Origin: Pyrocephalus nanus | Taxonomy: Eukaryota > Chordata > Aves > Passeriformes > Tyrannidae | Length of the DNA stretch: 64,000 nt | Assembly (NCBI GenBank): GCA_038380795.1 | Contig: CM076275.1 | Coordinates: 8,155,001-8,219,000, forward strand | Reading direction: 5' to 3' | Part shown: piece by piece, positions 14,101-31,999 of the stretch | Numbering within the stretch: position 1 is the first letter of the stretch | Layout of the letters: every line of letters starts with the position of its first letter | The notes under the pieces: model-generated | Told to the model about the DNA's origin: nothing | Database searches by the model: none | What the model saw: only the letters and a program-made list of their open reading frames with translations | Made by a program: the position numbers and the translations under genes

Positions 14101-16026
14101 CCATCGAATCAATGATGCCCAAATTGTCCTTGTAGCTTTTGATTCATAAGAAACCATGTCCTAACAGATGCAAGATTAATTGAGAATGTATTGTTCTCTA
14201 AAATTGCTATTGATCTGAGCTTCCCACACCTCTTCTTGAACACACAACAAGGTCTTACCAGAGCAAGAACAACAGTTAGAAGGTTCAAAATTGAAATTCA
14301 GCTTGATGTACACAGAAGAGCTGAGACAGTTACAGAAGGCAGACAGTTATTTTTTTGAGATCCCAAGTAAATCACAGTTTTGCAGTTTGATTTTGCAGAA
14401 AACAACACGACAAGAGACTATGGCACTGGATCTGTAAGCTGATGACTCACAGAAAGAGACTGAACTGAATAAATCCACTCATTCAACTGACTGAACTGTT
14501 GTCACTTAAACAGAACCTAATTGGCTCTTTAACGGCCTCTCTGAGCATATCCTTTTCTGTAATATGACCGATTATGCCATCAGAATTTATTGTTTATAGA
14601 CAAACTTACAGAACAGTGAGAGAGCCTAACCTTTTTATAGATGTGTTTTAAGAGACGTTTGTTTCCTCTTTTTCAGATACGTGCACATTGAGATGAATAA
14701 TTGCAGACAATAACAGGTCCTGATCTTTTATGTACTGCAGCAGCTCTTATAGCTGCTGATTTCTTTTTTCCTTATAGGTTTCACAATAAAGGCCAGTGAT
14801 GCAGCAGACATCTGAAGTTAACTTAGCATATTGCAGAGCTAAGGGTTTAACCCCACTGAACTATTACTGCCATATGTTCCATTTCTTTCAGGGAATTTCC
14901 CAATGGGAAAGAACTCAGACAATGCGAAGAAAAAACATCCAATATCGTTTGCCCTACAGCTTCTTACTGTTTATTTCTAGTGCTTTTCCCCTCCTCACAT
15001 GATAATCGCCTTATTGGAGAGCAGCACACTGCAGATGTGGGAGCAAAAGGGACTTGATTTAAGATCTACAGCTACAGAGTGAACTGAAACGCTTTTGAAA
15101 ATGGTGGAATTACAAAAAGCAGCTTAGGATCCCCAATCACCAGGAAGACAGAGCAAAGCCTTAAGAGTCACACATAAAATGCTGATTCTAATAATTTCCT
15201 CTCGTGTACCCCGCTTGGTTGAGCACAGGTTCTCAGGGCTCTGGGTTTCCCCCGGGCAGGAGTTCCTGCGCTCATCCCAACACCCATGTAACCAACACAG
15301 ACATTTCAATCTTTAGAGTAATGCTGATGTGTGTAAGCCGACGCTGGGGATCAGGGATCTGAGCCTTGATGCCTCAGCCAGGCACTCCCACACCACATCC
15401 ACCTTTACATCCTACAGAGGTGGGTTACAAACTTGGATTCCTGTAATTCAGGATCAGTTTACTAGACACTGGCTGTCTCTGAGCTACTCACAAGCCTGTG
15501 TTCTGAATCATTTTCTTATCTATTTGCACATAATACAGAATCATGTTTCTAAGGTTTAGCTGCAAATCAATCAAATAAAAATTATGAAAAAAAGATTTGT
15601 AAAGGGATTGAGGAAAGGTTACTTTTAAATTACGTTTCAGATTCAGTTCTGAGAGGATTTGGTTATCAAATCCCAGATTCATAACTCACCCTCACGAAGC
15701 ACACCATTCATTTCCTAGTCAAATAGGATTTGATTCATCTCATATGTAAGAAAAGGAACAGCACAAGACCCTTTGAGCAAAGCCCGATCCTGGCACGACA
15801 GCGAGGGCTGCTCGGGCGCTGTCCTGCAGCAGCAGGGCCCAGCACAGGCTCTGGGCACCCCAAACCCATCACTGACCTCTCCATCACTGTCAGATATAAC
15901 AATAAACGCATCCACAAAACTGCGCTTCTTCTTGGCATTGGCTGCGTTCCTCTTCTCATCATCCTCTTCCTCCCCATCCTGACCTCTAGACTCCAGGCCC
16001 TGTGTGGGCTTCTTCCTCCTCGGCAT
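964..16026 (-). CDS. UIMC1: UIMC1 (RAP80), N-terminal 506 residues, partial gene
   Basis: UIMC1 reads Lys63-linked ubiquitin and SUMO at DNA breaks and recruits the BRCA1-A complex (Abraxas, BRCC36, BRE, MERIT40) in the nucleus. Coding exons in transcript order are 15877-16026, 7765-7852, 2446-2570 and 964-2118; phases join cleanly to 1518 nt. Visible parts: basic start MPRRKK, SUMO-interacting motif FIVISDSD (residues 41-48), UIM1 (about 81-101, core [13 protein letters not shown]), UIM2 (about 105-127, core [13 protein letters not shown]), a Ser-rich linker, and the Abraxas-interacting region with WGIPFCP and [20 protein letters not shown] (about 384-414). The start was chosen because MPRR matches the human N-terminus and sits eight bases into an exon with a good acceptor. 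The C-terminal zinc-finger exons are not here; the last donor at 963 leads left out of the window. Identity is secure; the exact NAG choice at the second exon is not. Confidence 0.95.
2119..2445 (-). other. UIMC1 intron between coding exons 3 and 4
   Basis: Short 327-bp intron with donor gtaagt at 2445 and acceptor tttttcag ending at 2119. Nothing else is recognised inside it. Confidence 0.85.
2446..2570 (-). CDS. UIMC1: UIMC1 coding exon 3 (UIM1 and UIM2)
   Basis: Completes Gln80 and encodes residues 81-121, containing both ubiquitin-interacting motifs separated by an acidic linker ([10 protein letters not shown]), the spacing that gives Lys63-chain selectivity in this family. Acceptor tgtag lies before 2570 and donor gtaagt after 2446. 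Phase in 1, out 0. Confidence 0.94.
4231..4432 (-). mobile_element. CR1 LINE 3' fragment, degraded
   Basis: Starts at the CR1 3'-terminal repeat (acacagaattgcacagaatc), then ggttggaaaagacctcagag and accacggcactaagtgccac, all CR1 landmarks read from the opposite strand. Confidence 0.75.
6640..7330 (-). mobile_element. Old CR1-like LINE remnant
   Basis: Diverged segments typical of CR1 in antisense: ccagtctctccccataaggc, gcccttctctggatgtactg and agaccagaactgcacacgtg. Limits are approximate. Confidence 0.55.
7765..7852 (-). CDS. UIMC1: UIMC1 coding exon 2 (basic, NLS-like)
   Basis: Encodes about residues 51-79 plus one base, beginning ESKEESG and ending KRKIA. It is Lys/Arg-rich, including the run QKKRTKQQ, which could serve nuclear import. 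Donor gtaggt follows at 7764. The acceptor is a tandem cagcag, so an extra Gln codon (7855-7853) may be included in some transcripts. Confidence 0.9.
8390..8565 (-). mobile_element. CR1 LINE 3' fragment
   Basis: Begins catagaattatagaatggtt, then accaggttgctcagagcccc and gatggggcagccacagcttc, the antisense CR1 3' end, 5'-truncated. Confidence 0.88.
8800..9560 (-). mobile_element. Old CR1-like LINE remnant
   Basis: Highly diverged; the best landmarks are the stretch around 9185-9230 (gatcattaatgaggatgtta) and 9370-9430 (gtggtttcctgaaatcctac), both reminiscent of old CR1 bodies in antisense. Family and limits uncertain. Confidence 0.45.
12017..12374 (+). mobile_element. Avian endogenous-retrovirus-type LTR, 5' part
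   Basis: Starts TGTCCTGGTTTTGGCTGGGA, then gttaattttattcctagtag, and further on aaactgggggaaattggctg and gcatcacttgtttctcttgg. I know this pattern as a common avian (songbird/Neoavian) LTR. It is interrupted by a CR1 and resumes near 12680. No internal viral genes are seen, so it is a solo LTR. The family name is not certain. Confidence 0.65.
12375..12680 (-). mobile_element. CR1 LINE inserted inside the LTR
   Basis: Runs from the 3'-terminal catagaatcacagaatggtt through ccaccctcacagtaaagaat to cctgtcctatcactacgttt; 5'-truncated, well preserved. The left junction lies within about 4 bases of 12375; the right junction is between about 12665 and 12685. Confidence 0.88.
12680..12888 (+). mobile_element. 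Avian LTR, 3' part (continuation after the CR1)
   Basis: An A+T-rich ATT-repeat segment, then ttcttatctcaacccatgag, gtttacttttttttccaaat and agttgccagctgggattcaa, ending ...gcacaaca. This is the expected second half of the LTR that starts at 12017, with a terminal CA. I could not identify a clear target-site duplication. Confidence 0.65.
15877..16026 (-). CDS. UIMC1: UIMC1 coding exon 1 (start codon and SIM)
   Basis: Encodes residues 1-50. The exon begins at 16034 after the acceptor tttcag, so eight 5'UTR bases precede the ATG at 16026-16024. It ends ...SDSDGE before donor gtcagt (15876-15871), phase 0. The hydrophobic FIVIS followed by acidic SDSDGE is a typical SUMO-interacting motif. Confidence 0.93.
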
Positions 16027-16101
16027 CCTTCACTCTGAAACAGAGGGAAAGATTAAAAGCCATTTGTTTCCTTCTGATTTAGATTTCCCTTAACAGTCAT
16101 C

Positions 16102-16126
16102 TTTTTTTTTTTTTTTTTTTTTTTTT
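16102..16126. repeat. T25 homopolymer
   Basis: 25 consecutive T, 68 bp upstream (in UIMC1 sense) of the start-codon exon, where it reads as poly-A. Confidence 0.95.
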
Positions 16127-17694
16127 GCTATTTCTAGGCAAAAGACCCCAGGCACTGGAACCTTATTACAAAGCGTGGCGGATTTAGCGTTACTGGGAGC
16201 CACATGTACCAGTCACCACTCATCTAGTTAAGAACACTTTATTACAGCTGATCGCTAAAAAGGGGTTTCAGGGGAGCAGCAACACAGACTAAAGCCGCTC
16301 TGAATGCCTTGTTCCAAAGCAACGAGGCTTTCCTCTCAAAGCCCCAACAGCAAACTCCTCCATAGCATCACTTTGCAGTGGGTCTCCCACTCTCCAACAC
16401 AACTTCCCCTCCTCAGTCCCACACCTTCACCAGAACAAAGCAGGCAGCGGCAGCAGATCAAGCTGACAGTTCCACACCAGACCAAGAAGCCACCACAGCA
16501 CAGCCCTTTGTCAGCTTTTGTATTCAACAAAACCAGGGGGAAAAGCATTGTTCCTCCAAGGATGCTGGCCTGCCCTCAGCACCGCTCGGTGCACGGCTGC
16601 TCCAGCACTACAGACAGGGAAAACACAGGCACTGGCAGCAGGCAGGCTGGAAACAAGACAACAGGTTTATTTGGCAGCCTGTGTTTCTGAATGAGCAGCA
16701 GCCTCCGGAAGAACTCCAGGCAGACATGCCCAAACCATTCGCATTAACGAAAGCACTTAACAAGCAGCGAGGAACCTGCTGAGCATTATTAGTGCAAACC
16801 TGAGTGTTCTGTGCACACAGGTGCCCACACAGTGCAAGCTGGTACTTCAGCATCTCTTCTCTTGCCAGCCCTTAGACTGCTGGAGAGGGATGCACAGCAA
16901 GTGTTAGCTGCTTGGATCCAAAAGGGCTCGGAGGAGAGGACTGGGAAGAGATCTCGGAGAAGGAGAGCAGCGGGAAGGCACACAGAGTTAAATCACTCTT
17001 TCCTGTCTGTGTTTGCCAGATAGCTCAACAACATTTGGTGTTTCCTGAACTGTGATGTAAAAGAGCCTTACAAAGCACGCTGAGCATGACCAGCTCTGTT
17101 GAAGTTAGAATTAAACATGTGCAGAAAGTGGTTAAACAACAAGCCCCTCATTTCACACCAGAGAACAGCAGAGCTGGAAATGCAAGTCAAGTTGGCTGGT
17201 TCCCAGACCAGTGTCCTTCCACAGCATCACTCTGCTTTCCTTCAAGATCACTGAAATAGCTCAAATGTGCTGCTTAGATCTAAAATAAGAGGAAGAGAAG
17301 ATGCAACAGAGACCGTACATCACCCAGGATAGAGCCAAACCCTTCTCTGTAACACCACAAAATTGCAAACAGACACTGTGTATAGAAACAGTAACGAGCA
17401 GGGAGTCCAAAATCATCATCAGTGCCGAAAACTGCAGTGCACTGCTCCATCTACAGTCCGAGCAGCAAGGTGAGGAATAACATCACTCCAGTCCTACTAT
17501 CCACAGCCTTCACAGGCTCCCTTGTCTCCCTCCCTCTGCAAAGGCATGCACACACGCCCAGAGACAAAAGACCATTATCCTGGTGAGTCATAATTTGCAC
17601 CGAAGGTTTGCTGAGCCCTCTGAAGGCAGAATATTGTACAAATGGCAAAGTGACCGCAAGGACCACTGCAGTCCCCCAGTGTTTGTCTGCTTAG

Positions 17695-17945
17695 GAATCA
17701 TAGAATGGTTTGGGTTGGAAGGGATCTTAAAGATCATCCAGTTTCAAGCCCCTGCCATGGAAAGAGATATCTTCTACTAGACCAGGTTGCTCAGAGCTCC
17801 ATCCAACCTGGCCTGGAACACTTCCAGGGATGGGGCAGCCACAGCTTCTCTGGGCAACCTGTGCCAGTGCTTCACCACCCTCACAGGGAGGAATTTTTTC
17901 CTAATATCCAGTCTAACCCTGCTCTTTGTCAGTTTGAAGCCATTA
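17695..17945 (-). mobile_element. CR1 LINE 3' fragment
   Basis: aatcatagaatggtttgggt, then actagaccaggttgctcaga, ggatggggcagccacagctt and caccaccctcacagggagga; antisense CR1, 5'-truncated. Confidence 0.88.
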
Positions 17946-18316
17946 TAGAAAGGGAAATAGAAATAAGCACTGCTTTTGGAAAAGCTCTGGCTCCTGCAAA
18001 ACAAAGCTGTTCAGCTCCAGCTGAGCTGAACTTGGGTCCTATTGGAATATCCTCATTGTACCTCCTCCATTTTTTTATCTTCTGCTTCAAATGGTCTCTT
18101 TGCCCTCCCTGCCCAGGGAGATGAGCCAAGCCTCACACTCAGCTGCTGCATCTGTGGTGGTGGGGAACGCTGCCTTATCCTTGGAAAACCACTCACATGC
18201 GCTACAAGGAGCACGGAGAGGCCCAGGGAGGGTCACTGGTTTCAGAAAGGCAGCCTATAAACCTCCTTACCCTCATAACAAAAGAAACAGTAACAAGGAA
18301 CTGCTGTGCTGCCTCC

Positions 18317-18332
18317 TTTTTTTTTTTTTTTT
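18317..18332. repeat. T16 homopolymer
   Basis: Run of 16 T in UIMC1 intron 1. Confidence 0.9.
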
Positions 18333-20264
18333 ACATCCACACTGGTATCACCATCTCTCCTCTGACTCTGCGATACATCTTCTGCTCAGTGCTCTGTGCT
18401 AAATAAGAGATCACTGAGAAATATCAACTGAAGTTATGATGAGTCACCTACCTTCAACATTTAAAGGAGAGAAAAGAGGAGATGTAAGAGATGTAACCAC
18501 ACAACTCCCACAACGCTTCTGAAAATGAAGGGACTTGTGGCAAAGAGAGTCTGGAAATGTAACTAAGGGAACAAGACAAGTAAGAGATCAGTCGTAGCTG
18601 TGCTAGTCTGAGGCTGTGAGTAGGAGAGCAGTAATAGCTTTTATTAGACGAGCTGGTGTAGCTGAGGGAAGAAAACATGCATCAGAGCACAGCCCTCCTC
18701 TTCGTGCAGGGAAGTCGAGCGTATATTGCTTTTAGCACCCTTGGAAAGGACAGTTGTCACTACCTGAGGGGATGATACCTGCTTTCAGATCCAGCAAAAA
18801 AAAAGGCCAAAGACTGAATTATCTAAAACTACCTTTGCAGTTTGGTTCACAGACTCATTTTGCAGTTATCCAGATTTTTTTTTTCCAGCTCTGAATTTAG
18901 GAGAATTTCTTTGTAAACGCTCTGACAGCAAAGGTGACCTCCTGACAAGGGACTCGTACATGCCACGCTTCTCCAGTCACATTTTTAGGGATATCCTTGA
19001 AGATCCCCAACTTGTGATTATTTGTCATTTTCCCTCTCATCTATCATTTTGATGAATCAGAAAGCAATTACCGACAGAATAATTCTAAATCTTGACACTG
19101 CAGCTACAGACCTGCCAAGCTGTGACAGCTTGAAAAATGCTCGAAAAACGGAGCCAAAAAAAATGAATGACTCTCATCCCCGGATGAGTTCCCGAGCCGT
19201 TGGAGACACAGGCTGTCGCTTTGTAAACAACTCCCCCCCGCCTCGGGAAGCGGAGCCACGATGCTCCCCGTGCTCAGGCGGGTCAGCACCATACGCCTCC
19301 ACAGAAATATCATCCCTGGACCCTCGGCTCGACCCGGCACGCAGGGCCCAGCTGATGCTCCGTGAGCAGGACGCGAGGGCTGGCAGCGCCCCGGGGAGAG
19401 AGAAATTGTTTACAGGATTGATCCGTTTATAGAGCTGGCTCTTCGTGGAGGGGGCACGGGCAGTGCAGAGGCCACGCACGACCGAGTGCATCCTAGCTCC
19501 CGGGAGCTGCTCCCTGCTCCGGTGCCCTCGAGTCCCACGCGCAGCACCTCCCTTCTCCAAGAACAGCCGAGGAAAACGTTTCCCCTCCACTACGTGGGAG
19601 GAAAGTGACCCCCTCCCCAGAACACGCCCAGGGTCCCTCTGGCCCCTTCTCGGCCCGCTGCCTTCGGGCAGGGAGGGCTCTGAAGGGAAAGCGACAGGGA
19701 TGGGGTCAGGGATACTCAGCAAGCTGCGGAGAAGGATGGGGGTCCCAGGCGGGGTGGGTGTGAGCTCTGGGAAAGGGACCAGCCACAGGTGAGCAAAGCG
19801 GAGGGAGGGGAATGTGCAGGGGCTACCCCGGGAGAAGGGAGCCAGGCCTGGCAGGGGGAACAGGAGGGGCACGAGCACCCTGGCCTTAGGGGATGGGGCC
19901 AGGGCAAAGCTGTGGGTTTGGGGTCCCCTCCCCAGAGGACAGCCCAGGAGGGCTTCCAGGGTATCTCCAGGTGCTGCCTCTCCAGGCAAGGAACAGGGGA
20001 ACTGCCCTCGGGGGTGGGACGGAGGGTGTCCCTTCCCCAAGGGTCAGCGCTGGGGCTCAGTCCCAGGCCCCCCGGAGCGGAGGCCTGTGGTCACGCAGGG
20101 CGGGGTGAAGCGGGGGGGGGGGTCAGGCCCGGGGGCCACGGGTCGAGGAACGGCCCCGGGCGAGGGAAAGGGGAATCCTTCGCAGCCCCGGGAGCCCCGC
20201 GGCGGGTGGGCCCCGGGCGAGCGGCGGGGCAGCAGCAGGCCCCGCAGGGCCACAAGGTACTCAC

Positions 20265-20400
20265 CGGGCCTAGGCCGCCTCGTTGCCCGCGGCCTCCCCG
20301 CCGGGTCTCCCCGCTCCGGCCCCGGTCGGCAGGTCCCGCACCCGCGCTCAAGTTGGCGGCGGAGGCCTCATTGCCCTCACCCAAGATGGCGGCGCCGGCT
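20265..20400 (-). other. UIMC1: UIMC1 non-coding exon 1 (5' end uncertain)
   Basis: On the minus strand a CpG-rich segment ends at 20265 before the consensus donor gtgagtacc (20264-20256). It is correctly placed to join the acceptor at 16035, eight bases before the UIMC1 start codon. The 5' boundary is a guess; the YY1-type motif at 20383-20393 suggests the start site is near 20400. Confidence 0.6.
20383..20393. promoter_or_regulatory. YY1-type motif AAGATGGCGGC
   Basis: A full match to the YY1 core (AAGATGGCGGC). In mammals such sites sit just downstream of transcription starts of TATA-less genes; this one would mark the UIMC1 start on the minus strand. Confidence 0.55.
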
Positions 20401-20702
20401 TCGCTGCGCCTCACGTGGCCCTCGCGGCGCTGAAGCGGGCGGCGCCATGTCCGTGGCGGGCGAGGGTCCAGGGGTGTGGGGGAGAAAACAGAGGGTCCCG
20501 CCGTTTTCTCAGCCCGGGAGGCACCGCTTCCTCCGGGGGGGGAGGGTGCGCTACGTCACTCAAACACTCACACAAAGTCCGGCTGCTAGCGTGCCGCGCC
20601 CTTTTACTTATGCCCACAACCAACATGGCCGCCGCTGCCTCCCCCGACGGGCGCGGAGCTCTCGCGGGAGGCCGCCCCGCCGTTGCTAGGCGCGGAGGGG
20701 GC

Positions 20703-20712
20703 TCTCGCGAGA
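20703..20712. promoter_or_regulatory. TCTCGCGAGA palindrome (BANP-type element)
   Basis: A perfect 10-bp palindrome 28 bp upstream of the ZNF346 ATG. This motif is established as the BANP binding site at CpG-island promoters of essential genes. A related but imperfect gctctcgcgggag lies near 20660. Occupancy here is inferred. Confidence 0.65.
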
Positions 20713-20740
20713 ACAGCGTGAGGCGGCGGCGGCGGCGGCC

Positions 20741-28252
<7,512 letters not shown>

Positions 28253-31200
28253 AGCAAGTTGCAGCACTGTTCTTGGAGTTGTTGGTGGCCCCAGAACGCA
28301 CATCCTTTGCCAGCCCACAACGGTTTCATTATCCCTCTGGATAAGCAAAACCCTACCCTCCTGTATGCACTCGTTGAGCAGAACGAGGACTGAATCTGTC
28401 AGGAAAAGGATCCAGCTGGAAGAGACTTGCTAGACAGCAAATACTTCACTCCGTTTAGAGTAGTTTTCATTGTGTAATTGCTTCCTGTGAAGGTGGGTGC
28501 GGTGTGAGAGGAAGTGTGTATCTGGTGTAAAGGGAGGGTTTGGCAACAGGCTCGTAGTGGCCACCTCCTCCCTGTCCCCACTCTGGAGGGCTGCCCATCC
28601 TACTGCTGGGCTGCTCTCAGAGGGACACATTAGCCACCTGCAGGCACGCCCAGGTGTGACAAGAGGAGAGCTAGAGCCAGGCTGTGGGGCCAGAGTCACC
28701 CACATGCCCGGGGAGGCTGAGGACAGAGAGTGGCCCCTGTTCTCAGGTGTGCCCTGATGCTGGCATGCTGCCGGCCCAGCTCTGCTCCTCCCTGCCCTGG
28801 GCCAGGGCTCTGGCTGCCTCCCTGGGCTGAGCCCCAGCACTTCCCAGGCTGGCAGACACGGGGCAGAGCTCAGAGCCGCCCGCCAGCCACATCCCCCACG
28901 GCAGCACCACAGTCCCCTGCCCTCACCACAGCAGCTCCGTGGGGTCAGCTGCTGCTCCAGAACTGCAGGGCTGGGCCCCGGGGCTCCCCCTCAGCTGGGG
29001 GGAGTGCAGCCCCAGCCGCAGCCCCAACCGCTGCCATCCCTCGTGGCCTCGCTGTCTCCAGCAAGTAAATCAGGTGCAGATGTGGAGTCAGGGCTGGGCG
29101 CCTGCTTGCAATTAGGGGCTGGGAGCATCGGGGTGGCCCCGTTCGAAGCTCACAGCCCCCTGCCATGGCTGCAGCTCTCCTGGGGCTAGCCCCCAATGCT
29201 GTAGAGGGAACAAGGCTGGCAGGCAAAGTTCCTGCTTGCTTGACCCACAGGTGGGCACTGTGGTTCCCAGCCCAGCACATGTGTCATCTTCCCAAGGGGA
29301 GCAGCACCCGTCCTGGCTCCATGCACTCTGTTCCCTGTGCTGCCTGCAGTACCAGCGTTCCCCAAACAGCCAGGATGGGAAGGGGCAACAGGACTGTAGC
29401 AAGGACGAAACATGGCACTGCCTGCTCTGCTACCAGGCCACCCCCACCTCACATTTTCCTCACTCAGCCCTCGCTGCCCCAGTCTGTGGGTGCTCCTGTG
29501 CCATGCTGTGGCCAAAGCCCAGGACCCCAGTGTCCCTGTCTTGCAGCCCCTGTGCTGGGCCCCACATTCTTGGCTCCCCAGAGGGAGCAGCAGGTTCATG
29601 TTTGCCAAGTTCTGCCTGGTTAAACCTTAACCGAGCTGGGTTGCTCCATCAGTCCCTCCCAGCTAGAGATAAGGATGGGCAGGCAAGACTAGGGCCTGGT
29701 GGGAAGCACTGCCCTGAGCCTGGCTGCTCACCTCCAACACAGGACCCAGCCCTTGCAGAGCACCCTGCCCAGCCTGGAGTGGCTACCCCTCTGCCTTGGT
29801 CCCTGCCTGCCTTGGTGGGTGCCCACAAATGTGAGTGCAGCAGACTGTGGCCAGGGCTGAAAGCTGCCATGTGGCCAGTGGTGCTGGATGGAGCTGGAAG
29901 TCCTTGTGCTGGAGCTCACCCCTGTGCTCTGGGGCTGGCCCACTCCCTCTGCCAAGGGGTTTCTGTCACCCCAGCACATGGCATGAGCTTGCTCAGCCTC
30001 AGCTCCTGGACCCTGAACACGTATGGGGTACAGGGAACTGGGGCTCCTGCCCCTCAAACAACAGCTGTTCAGGGGAAGCCAAGAGAAACTTCCAGGAGGA
30101 AAGAGCCCCCCAGGCTCCGGCCTCCCAGGAGCCGCGGTGCCGCGCGTGCTCATGCTGGCCGCAGGTGCCACCGCAGCGGGAGTGTCGGCGAGCGCTGGGG
30201 CCAGGCACAAGGGGCGGCTGTGTTCCCGCAGCTCCGGCTGCCTTCCAAGAGCAATATTGTTGGCACCAGGCAGGCTCCCTGCACCGGCAGTGCATACATG
30301 GGCCTTTCATGAGAGGAGTGGGGATGATTTACTGCCTGGGGGAAGGGGCAGGGGCGGGAGGATGAAGCTCCAGCACGCCAGCACCCGGCCCCTCGTGTGT
30401 GCTCACTGCCTTGGGGCCCCACACTTGTAAACAAGCCCAAGGGTCTGGCCAGGGGGTCACCTCTCCCAGTTGGGCATGGGGCAGAGTGGGTCCCCCTGCC
30501 CCATCTGCAGGGCTACTGGGGACACTCCCTCTCTGGGTATCCCACTGCATCTGAGTTGCCGGTGCCACAGTGATGGGAGCATTCCGTGAGCTGGGGAGAC
30601 AGGAGCAGCAGAGAAAGGTGCTTGGGACAGGGGTGCATCTGCAGCACAGGGTGCTGTGCTGGCACAATCCCAGCTTGTTGAGCTGCTGGTGTGGCAGAGG
30701 CCATGGTGGTGCCGGCAGCGGGTGGCAGGCGGTGGGGCTGTGCTGCTGTGAAGGGCTTTTTGTTTGTCGTCAGTTGCTGTTACAAATCAAGCCAGGCAGC
30801 CCAGCCCCGGCCCAGCACTGCCCCACGGCAGGGAAGCAATGGGTTCCCAACCGCCCACGGCACCATCCCACCAAGTCCCAGCCTGTGCCCAGCATTTCCC
30901 TGGCCCAGCAAGGATGCTTGGTGTGACATGGAAGTGCCAGCACTGGTCTCTTTGCCCTGCTTTCACCCAGCATCAGGGAACCCTGAAATACAGGGGATCT
31001 CTCTGTGCCCATCCCAGGCCGTGGCTCCCACGAGCTCCCCAGAGTCCCAGCTCTCCCTGGTGTTCCCAGCACTGAGAACGACCCCTTCTCTCTGGTTTTA
31101 ATTTGGTTTTGGTTCGAATTTGAGCTGAACCCAACATTTTTCTGTGCTTCCGGCACGCTGTGAACTCTGCAGGGGCGGCCGCTGCTCCGTGAAATTGATG

Positions 31201-31880
31201 TTCTCGTCCGCTTCACGCGTCTGCAGGAATGAACAGCTGCTGGGGGCTGCTGGCCCCTGGGACTGCTCTGTGCACCTCTGCACCCCAGGGGGGGACCAGC
31301 ACCCCAGCAGCATGGGGGAACGGTGCTATGGGAGATTGTTGCGCCAACCAGACCTCACAGTGAAGCCATGTCATGCTGAAAGTTGCTGGTTTGGCATGCT
31401 GGAGCAGTACAGACGTGGCTGTGCTCTGGCCCTGGCAGTGTGGTCCTACAGGGTAAGGGGTGGCAGTGACAGTGCATCCCACTCACACGAACTCAGGCTC
31501 CACACCAGGCATGGACAAGGCTGCGTGTGGAGCTCAGCATGACCCTTGAAGGTCTCGCTGGAAAGCAGAGAGATGGTGAATCAGATGGTGATGCAGCGAC
31601 AGAGAGCAACGCTAGGACCAGACCCTGGCCATGTGCTGGGGACATCCTCTGTCCCCCCTTGCTGGCAGCAGGATGCTCAGGGGAAGGTATGACTAGGGAC
31701 CACACTGAGTCAGTGTGTGAGGCCAGGCATCTCCCAGTGCCCAAGGGTCCTGCGTGGGCAGGTGGGCAGCATGGCCTGGGCAGGGTTGGGTCTGCCCACC
31801 CTGGCACAGGCAGCAGCATGGGGAAGGTGAGGACGTAGTGTTTATGGGTCGGATTAGGCCACTCCAACGCTGGCTCGCAG
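28253..31880. other. ZNF346 3'UTR and ZNF346-FGFR4 intergenic region
   Basis: The ZNF346 3'UTR begins here. I find no AATAAA nearby, so its end is not defined. From about 28550 the DNA is G+C-rich (CAG/CTG- and CCC-rich), giving long spurious ORFs on both strands. No gene or transposon is recognised. Confidence 0.6.
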
Positions 31881-31884
31881 CCTC

Positions 31885-31992
31885 TCGGTGTTTTATGACG
31901 CTCCGTTATGGGCTTCTAATGAGGGTCACAGCCGCTTTATGGCACCGGCAGCGATAACGCTACAACTAATTACGGCGCAATTAGCGGGCGGG
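31885..31992. promoter_or_regulatory. Candidate homeodomain-site cluster upstream of FGFR4
   Basis: In G+C-rich surroundings this 108-bp stretch packs TTTTATGACG, GTTATGGG, TCTAATGAG, TTTATGGC, GATAAC, CTAATTACGG and CAATTAGCGG. These are TAAT/TTAT cores typical of homeodomain sites. Enhancer function and conservation are inferred only. Confidence 0.35.
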
Positions 31993-31999
31993 CTGCCGG

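Larger units (their letters stand above)
7856..15876 (-). other. UIMC1 intron between coding exons 1 and 2
   Basis: An 8-kb intron carrying CR1 remnants (8390-8565 and about 8800-9560) and a split LTR with a CR1 inside it (12017-12888). From about 13000 to 15700 I see only unremarkable A+T-rich intronic sequence without convincing ORFs. Confidence 0.75.
16035..20264 (-). other. UIMC1 first intron (5'UTR intron)
   Basis: A 4.2-kb intron separating the non-coding first exon from the start-codon exon. It contains a 25-base T run (16102-16126), a CR1 fragment (17695-17945) and a T run at 18317-18332. G+C rises steadily after 19100 into the shared CpG island. Confidence 0.7.
20090..20740. promoter_or_regulatory. 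CpG-island promoter shared by UIMC1 (-) and ZNF346 (+)
   Basis: Dense CpG sequence lies between the UIMC1 first-exon donor (20264) and the ZNF346 ATG (20741), less than 500 bp, with no TATA box. Motifs seen: CACGTG E-box (20412-20417), TACGTCA CRE-like site (20552-20558), AAGATGGCGGC YY1 type (20383-20393), and TCTCGCGAGA (20703-20712). Head-to-head layout implies a bidirectional promoter, which is inference from position. Confidence 0.75.

Noticed and set aside
29236..30312. 358-codon plus-strand ORF downstream of ZNF346
   Set aside because: G+C-rich intergenic sequence with several overlapping open frames on both strands and no recognisable family or splice structure.
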